Source: Planctomycetaceae bacterium (lineage in GTDB: Bacteria > Planctomycetota > Planctomycetia > Pirellulales > Pirellulaceae). From it: a DNA stretch of 10,975 bases. Location: positions 1 through 10,975 of the forward strand of contig PADE01000083.1 in NCBI GenBank assembly GCA_002702965.1, written 5' to 3'. Shown one piece after another: positions 7,728-10,975 of the stretch (position 1 is the stretch's first letter; the number at the start of each line of letters is the position of its first letter). The notes under the pieces were generated by a model, which worked only from the letters and a program-made list of their open reading frames with translations, was not told where the DNA came from and made no database searches. The position numbers and the translations under genes were made by a program.

Positions 7728-7747
7728 AGGGGCGTTCAAATGCCCCT
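7728..7747 (-). repeat. Inverted repeat overlapping the recR stop codon
   Basis: AGGGGC and GCCCCT form a perfect six-base stem with an eight-base loop. On the minus strand the first arm lies within the recR stop codon region. A second weaker stem (CAACC/GGTTG, 7710-7727) follows at once. No T-run is seen, so termination is possible but unproven. The rest of the 188-base recR-rpoN gap shows nothing firm. Confidence 0.35.
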
Positions 7748-8345
7748 AGAGTTGTTGTCGGCCAGACAGAGCATCGGCGAGAATTTCCTTATTGGTATGT
7801 TCGAGAATTGAACCGGTGGTGATGCCGCGCGCTAGCCGAGTCACCCGAATCGGTAGTTCCTGAACCAGATTTGAAATATAGAGCGCAGTGCCGTCCCCCT
7901 CGACGGTGGGATTGGTCGCCATGATCAGCTCGTCAAAACTGCCGCTGTGGGCTCGGTCTACCAGTGACCCGATGGTCAATTGGTCGGGACCCACGCCCTC
8001 GAGAGGAGCGATTCTTCCCAGCAACACGTGGTACATCCCTTGGTAGACTCCAGCTTGTTCCAGTGAGATCACGTCTTGCGGCTGTTCAACCACACAAAGC
8101 GTTGACGCGTCACGTTTGGGATCCTCGCAGATCAGGCAGCGCGGTCCTTCCGATAGGTTAAAACAGGTTTGGCAATAGCGCACGTTCTCGCGAACACTGC
8201 GAATCGCCTCCGCCAGCGCGAGCGCCTCGCTCTTGTTGACGCGTAGCAAATGGTACGCCAGACGTTCGGCTGATTTTCTGCCTACACCGGGCAGCTTTGC
8301 GAACTGGTCGATGACGTTGACGACGGACTCGCTTAATCGTGCCAT
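7746..8345 (-). CDS. recR: Recombination mediator protein RecR
   Basis: RecR works with RecF and RecO to load RecA at single-strand gaps. The 199-residue length is normal for the family. Visible parts, in order: a helix-hairpin-helix with LPGVGRKSAERLAYHLL (18-34), a four-cysteine zinc finger (C58, C61, C70, C73), a Toprim domain starting LCVVEQPQDV (83-92) with YHVLLGRIAPLEGVGP (105-120; many homologues have GG where this has LG), then ATNPTVEG (143-150) and the C-terminal VTRLARGI (168-175). The start at 8345 is the family start; GAGGG stands rather far upstream (about 12 bases). It follows ybaB by 120 bases in the usual dnaX-ybaB-recR order. Confidence 0.96.
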   Translation of the reverse strand: MARLSESVVNVIDQFAKLPGVGRKSAERLAYHLLRVNKSEALALAEAIRSVRENVRYCQTCFNLSEGPRCLICEDPKRDASTLCVVEQPQDVISLEQAGVYQGMYHVLLGRIAPLEGVGPDQLTIGSLVDRAHSGSFDELIMATNPTVEGDGTALYISNLVQELPIRVTRLARGITTGSILEHTNKEILADALSGRQQL

Positions 8346-8386
8346 TCCGAATTACGTTCCCTCGAAGGTCCAACCGGGTGCGCTCG

Positions 8387-8410
8387 CGGTCGGCATGCAG
8401 CACCCGACCG
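8387..8410. repeat. Inverted repeat in the ybaB-recR gap
   Basis: CGGTCGG and CCGACCG form a perfect seven-base stem around a ten-base loop. It lies 55 bases after the ybaB stop and 41 before the recR start. Flanking bases extend the stem better as plus-strand RNA (one G-U pair). No T-tract follows, so its role is unclear. Confidence 0.4.
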
Positions 8411-8465
8411 TGACCAAGCGGCCACTACACCGGAACCGATCCGACGCGCGATGGACCGGCGGGCA

Positions 8466-8831
8466 TTACGCGCCCGGTGTGTTATTTCCCGTAAAGCGAG
8501 CCAATGCCTCATTCAACCCCGGCAGATTGAGACCGTCAGTGAGTGACTTGACAGCATCCATGTGAAGTTGCTTGGCTTTAGCCTGGGTCTGATTGATGGC
8601 GGCCGGAAGCAGATCTTCGATCATCTCTGCGTCCCCCTTTTGCATCAACGTGGGGTCGATGTGGACTTTCACCACCTCGCCCAGACCGTTGGCCTCGATT
8701 TCGATCATCCCGGCGCCTGCGGTACCCGTGACGCGCTCGGACTTAAGACGCTGTTGGACCTCTTCCATCTGGCTTCCCGCCTGCTGTGCTTGTTGGATGA
8801 GAGAGGCCAGGTTTCCCAGATTTTGGAACAT
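8466..8831 (-). CDS. ybaB: YbaB/EbfC family nucleoid-associated protein
   Basis: A small DNA-binding protein (121 residues) that in other bacteria forms dimers on DNA and shapes the nucleoid. Family features: FQNLGNLASLIQQAQQ with a long N-terminal helix to about 30, GTAGAGMIEIEANGLGEVVKVHIDP (about 36-60), and the DAEMIEDLLPAAINQTQAKAKQL helix (67-89). The start at 8831 is chosen because homologues begin close to this helix. The frame continues upstream to ATG at 8915, only 9 bases past the dnaX stop, but those 28 residues look non-coding. The chosen ATG is preceded by an A-run (GAAAAAAATCAC) and no Shine-Dalgarno site. The placement between dnaX and recR is the standard one. Confidence 0.93.
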   Translation of the reverse strand: MFQNLGNLASLIQQAQQAGSQMEEVQQRLKSERVTGTAGAGMIEIEANGLGEVVKVHIDPTLMQKGDAEMIEDLLPAAINQTQAKAKQLHMDAVKSLTDGLNLPGLNEALARFTGNNTPGA

Positions 8832-8924
8832 GTGATTTTTTTCGAGGTGGGTACGAAAACCAGTAGCCAATCGACCCGATCGGAATCCCGCGCGGTCCAA
8901 CCGGCGATCATCCACCGGGGCGGA

Positions 8925-10715
8925 CTAGCCTCCGGAAGCGTCCTTGTTCGCAGGCTCTTCGATTCGCTGGACCTCAGCTTCGAAAACTTCCAGTGCCCTG
9001 CTGACCAGCGGATTGGATTCGGTCTCCCGCATCCGTTGCCGCCGCGTCTTTTTTGGCTGACGGTTGGCGGAATCGCGAACTTCCTCTGGCAGTACGGCTA
9101 AGTCCACAAGCATCGGGCGACCGACGATCTTTGAGAGAGTTGTTTCGATCTTACTTTTTCGATCGGCTCGCTCGCACGATTCTTTCTTAAAACTATACCC
9201 GGCTTGAAAGCTAACGACCAGGCGATTTGGGGCGGATATTGACACGCGATCATAGAACCGTGCGAAATCGGAAGTCAGGTCTTCCAACTGCCCCAGAACT
9301 TGTTGCCAGATTTCATCGACGTTGCCGGAGTGCACATCGATTTCCCCATCCGGCTCTGTCGGGGGTGCGGTACGAGATGTGACCCCGTTGATCTGTTGGG
9401 GGACGTCGGTCTCGTTCGGTACCACTGGCGCAGATGGTTTGGTCTCAGGTGCGGGGAAACCTCCGCTCGGAGCGGTTGCTCGGGGCGCACGGACGGTGGT
9501 TGGATTCGACGTGATCGGAAGCGGACCGCCCCCGCTGACTCGATGAATCAGCGTCGCCAATTGTTCGAGGTCTTCGATCTGGCAAATCCGAACGAGCGCG
9601 ACTTCGGCTAGAATCCGCGGGTGCGAACTCTGTCGCAACCTGACTAAGCACTCATCCATAATCTGGGCCATGGCCAGAAGTGTGGGCGTGCCGATCTGTT
9701 GGCCAGTGGCGGCGAGTTGCTCGTGTTCGCCGGGTGAAACCTGCAGCATGAACTCGGCGGAACAACCGACCGCAGCGGCCATCATATCGCGAAAATGGGT
9801 TAGCAACTGTTCGACGAGTTGACCCACATCGATCCCATCGCTGATCGCAGTATCGAATTCTCGCAGCGCCGCACCGACATCGCGCCCGACGATGTGAGCG
9901 ACGAGTTGCGCGAGGCGCTCGTCTCCTGCGGTACCGAGCATTTGGTGAACGGCAGCGACCGTAATCCGCGTCGCCGAAAATGCCAGCAACTGCTCGAGTA
10001 GCGATTGACTGTCTCGGAGCGAGCCATTGGCTCGCTGTGCCAACAGTACCAACGCCGCGTCGTCCGCCGCGGCTCCTTCCGAATCGACGATAAAACGCAG
10101 CCGGTCGACGATGGACTCCGTATCGACCGGCGCGAAGTCAAATCGTTGACAACGCGACAACACAGTGATGGGAATCTTCTCGGGATCGGTGGTGCAGAAG
10201 ATAAACTTGACGTGTTCGGGTGGCTCTTCGAGGGTTTTCAACAGCGCGTTGAACGCGGGAGTGGTCAGCATATGGACTTCATCGATGATGTAGATCTTGA
10301 AGCGACCGCGACTCGGGCGAATATTCACATTCGAGCGCAGCTGACGAATCTCATCGATCCCGCGGTTGCTGGCACCGTCGATTTCCAATACGTCGACGTC
10401 CTCTCCGCGGGCGATGCTCGCACAGATGTCGCATCGTTCACACGGTTTGCACGACGTTCCCTCGGCACAGTTGAGGGCCTTGGCCAGAATCCGGGCGGTG
10501 GATGTCTTGCCGACGCCCCGGGCGCCGGTAAATAGATACGCGTGCCCGATGCGTTGGGTGGCGATCGCGTTTTGCAGCGCCTCGGAAACTTGCGGCTGGC
10601 CGACAAGATCGCTGAAGCTTCCGGGGCGGTAACGCCGTGCAACAACGACGTATTGATCGCCGGCCTCGCCCTTTGATACACGGCGGTCATCGACGGGAGT
10701 GGGCTCAGACGACAT
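8925..10715 (-). CDS. dnaX: DNA polymerase III subunit gamma/tau (clamp loader ATPase)
   Basis: The motor subunit of the clamp loader, which opens and closes the beta clamp on primed DNA. The product has 596 residues. The N-terminal AAA+ domain starts near YVVVARRYRPGSFSDLVGQ (22-40). Walker A is GARGVGKTS (64-72). The zinc site uses C83, C92, C95 and C98, with an extra C89 inside it. Walker B is IYIIDEVHML (141-150), then TTDPEKIP sensor 1, SRCQRFDF arginine-finger region (187-194) and GSLRDSQSLLEQ sensor 2 (231-242). A Pro/Ala-rich linker (about 395-460) leads to a C-terminal tau-like domain ending in a basic tail. The start at 10715 has GAGG about 8 bases upstream; an 80-residue extension to 10955 would run through the SRP RNA and is rejected. 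A slippery A6G lies at codons 554-556. Confidence 0.96.
   Translation of the reverse strand: MSSEPTPVDDRRVSKGEAGDQYVVVARRYRPGSFSDLVGQPQVSEALQNAIATQRIGHAYLFTGARGVGKTSTARILAKALNCAEGTSCKPCERCDICASIARGEDVDVLEIDGASNRGIDEIRQLRSNVNIRPSRGRFKIYIIDEVHMLTTPAFNALLKTLEEPPEHVKFIFCTTDPEKIPITVLSRCQRFDFAPVDTESIVDRLRFIVDSEGAAADDAALVLLAQRANGSLRDSQSLLEQLLAFSATRITVAAVHQMLGTAGDERLAQLVAHIVGRDVGAALREFDTAISDGIDVGQLVEQLLTHFRDMMAAAVGCSAEFMLQVSPGEHEQLAATGQQIGTPTLLAMAQIMDECLVRLRQSSHPRILAEVALVRICQIEDLEQLATLIHRVSGGGPLPITSNPTTVRAPRATAPSGGFPAPETKPSAPVVPNETDVPQQINGVTSRTAPPTEPDGEIDVHSGNVDEIWQQVLGQLEDLTSDFARFYDRVSISAPNRLVVSFQAGYSFKKESCERADRKSKIETTLSKIVGRPMLVDLAVLPEEVRDSANRQPKKTRRQRMRETESNPLVSRALEVFEAEVQRIEEPANKDASGG
9048..9054 (-). 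promoter_or_regulatory. A AAA AAG heptamer in slippage phase within dnaX
   Basis: The minus strand reads CCA AAA AAG at dnaX codons 554-556, so the heptamer sits in the same codon phase as the programmed -1 site of E. coli dnaX. A -1 shift would add 24 residues and stop, giving about 580 residues against 596. No strong downstream stem is obvious. Presence of the motif is certain; function is not shown. Confidence 0.4.
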
Positions 10716-10721
10716 CGGCGA

Positions 10722-10737
10722 GACCTCGTGACAGGTC
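10722..10737 (-). promoter_or_regulatory. Small hairpin overlapping the dnaX ribosome-binding site
   Basis: On the minus strand GACCT, loop GTCACG, AGGTC form a five-base stem. The second arm contains the AGG of the dnaX Shine-Dalgarno (GAGG), so pairing would partly hide it. It begins about 13 bases after the SRP RNA stem closes. Stability is modest and a role is only inferred. Confidence 0.35.
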
Positions 10738-10750
10738 GTGGCCGTCCTGG

Positions 10751-10854
10751 CTGCCGCAAAGCGGCTCTCGCACAAGGGTACCCCGTTTAGGGCTGCTGCT
10801 GTTACACCCTGACCCGATTCACGGCTCCCCTTTGCGAGAGCCACTTTGCGACAG
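10751..10854 (-). ncRNA. ffs: Small bacterial signal recognition particle RNA (4.5S RNA)
   Basis: The RNA scaffold of the SRP, which binds Ffh and targets membrane proteins during translation. The minus strand shows GGGTCAGG, a short loop, then AGCAGCCCTAA, matching the conserved domain IV (GTCAGG and AGCAGCC, 10 bases apart as in E. coli). The flanks form a near-perfect stem of about 26 pairs (10827-10852 with 10753-10778). Arm differences give G-U pairs only in the minus-strand RNA, which fixes the strand. The usual GGAA tetraloop is replaced by GUAACA/UAAC. Location just upstream of dnaX is common in bacteria. Exact ends are uncertain; transcription probably starts near 10866 and the mature RNA may extend a few bases on each side. 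Confidence 0.88.
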
Positions 10855-10872
10855 ACACAACGACTTTGTCTA

Positions 10873-10901
10873 GTTGTAAACGCTGCTTTCCCACACGTCA
10901 A
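10873..10901 (-). promoter_or_regulatory. ffs: Sigma-70 type promoter of the SRP RNA (and possibly dnaX)
   Basis: On the minus strand TTGACG (10901-10896) and TACAAC (10878-10873) are spaced by exactly 17 bases. The -35 matches consensus at five of six positions and the -10 at four. The expected start point near 10866 is about a dozen bases before the SRP RNA stem, as expected for a stable RNA gene. No terminator is seen before dnaX, so read-through into dnaX is likely. Confidence 0.7.
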
Positions 10902-10975
10902 AGGGCTTGGCAAGGGTTTTGGCCAGCGACGTTCATTACGGCGGTGTCGCGCCATGGTGTCGAGCGGGAACGGCT

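Noticed and set aside
7217..7822. Long plus-strand open frame (201 codons) opposite rpoN
   Set aside because: It is antisense to the clearly coding rpoN N-terminal half, is Ser/Arg-rich, has no family resemblance, and its length follows from the codon bias of the acidic region on the other strand.
8562..9101. Plus-strand open frame (179 codons) opposite ybaB and the dnaX 3' end
   Set aside because: It spans two real minus-strand genes and their gap, with no recognisable domain; judged an antisense shadow.
10716..10955. 80-residue N-terminal extension of dnaX
   Set aside because: It would translate the SRP RNA and its promoter; homology begins after the ATG at 10715, which has a GAGG site.
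10953..10975. ATG at the right edge opening a plus-strand frame
   Set aside because: Only a few codons are visible and there is no ribosome site, so a gene cannot be supported.

Overview
The window is an ordinary-looking chromosomal stretch, mid-50s percent GC by eye, packed with housekeeping genes. The protein style suggests a planctomycete, probably of the Pirellula/Rhodopirellula type. The pointers are an RNase E/G with an insertion in its S1 domain, a separate DUF2344 protein beside it, a tiny C-terminally conserved protein of a kind I associate with planctomycetes, and mostly weak Shine-Dalgarno sites. This assignment is an inference from gene content and has not been tested by a search.

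Left block, plus strand (1-3691): the C-terminal part of PTS enzyme I (cut by the window start), a DUF2344/TIGR03936 protein, a compact RNase E/G, and a 75-residue small protein. The first three are tightly spaced (11 and 30 bases) and look like one transcription unit. The small protein follows a 177-base gap that holds a possible promoter of its own.

Right block, minus strand, read from high to low coordinates: a promoter and a small bacterial SRP RNA (4.5S, ffs), dnaX (tau subunit), a YbaB/EbfC nucleoid-associated protein, recR, rpoN (sigma-54), and two tandem CNNM/CorC-type membrane proteins joined by a GTGA overlap. SRP RNA, dnaX, ybaB and recR form a classic bacterial neighbourhood: dnaX loads the replication clamp, RecR acts in RecFOR gap repair, and YbaB usually sits between them. 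The two blocks converge at about 3692-3722.

There is no mobile element, CRISPR array, tRNA or rRNA, and no stretch over 300 bases without a gene. I found no clear undescribed multi-gene system. The observations most worth checking are an in-phase A AAA AAG slippery heptamer near the 3' end of dnaX, the unusual apical loop of the SRP RNA, and the small protein next to RNase E/G.
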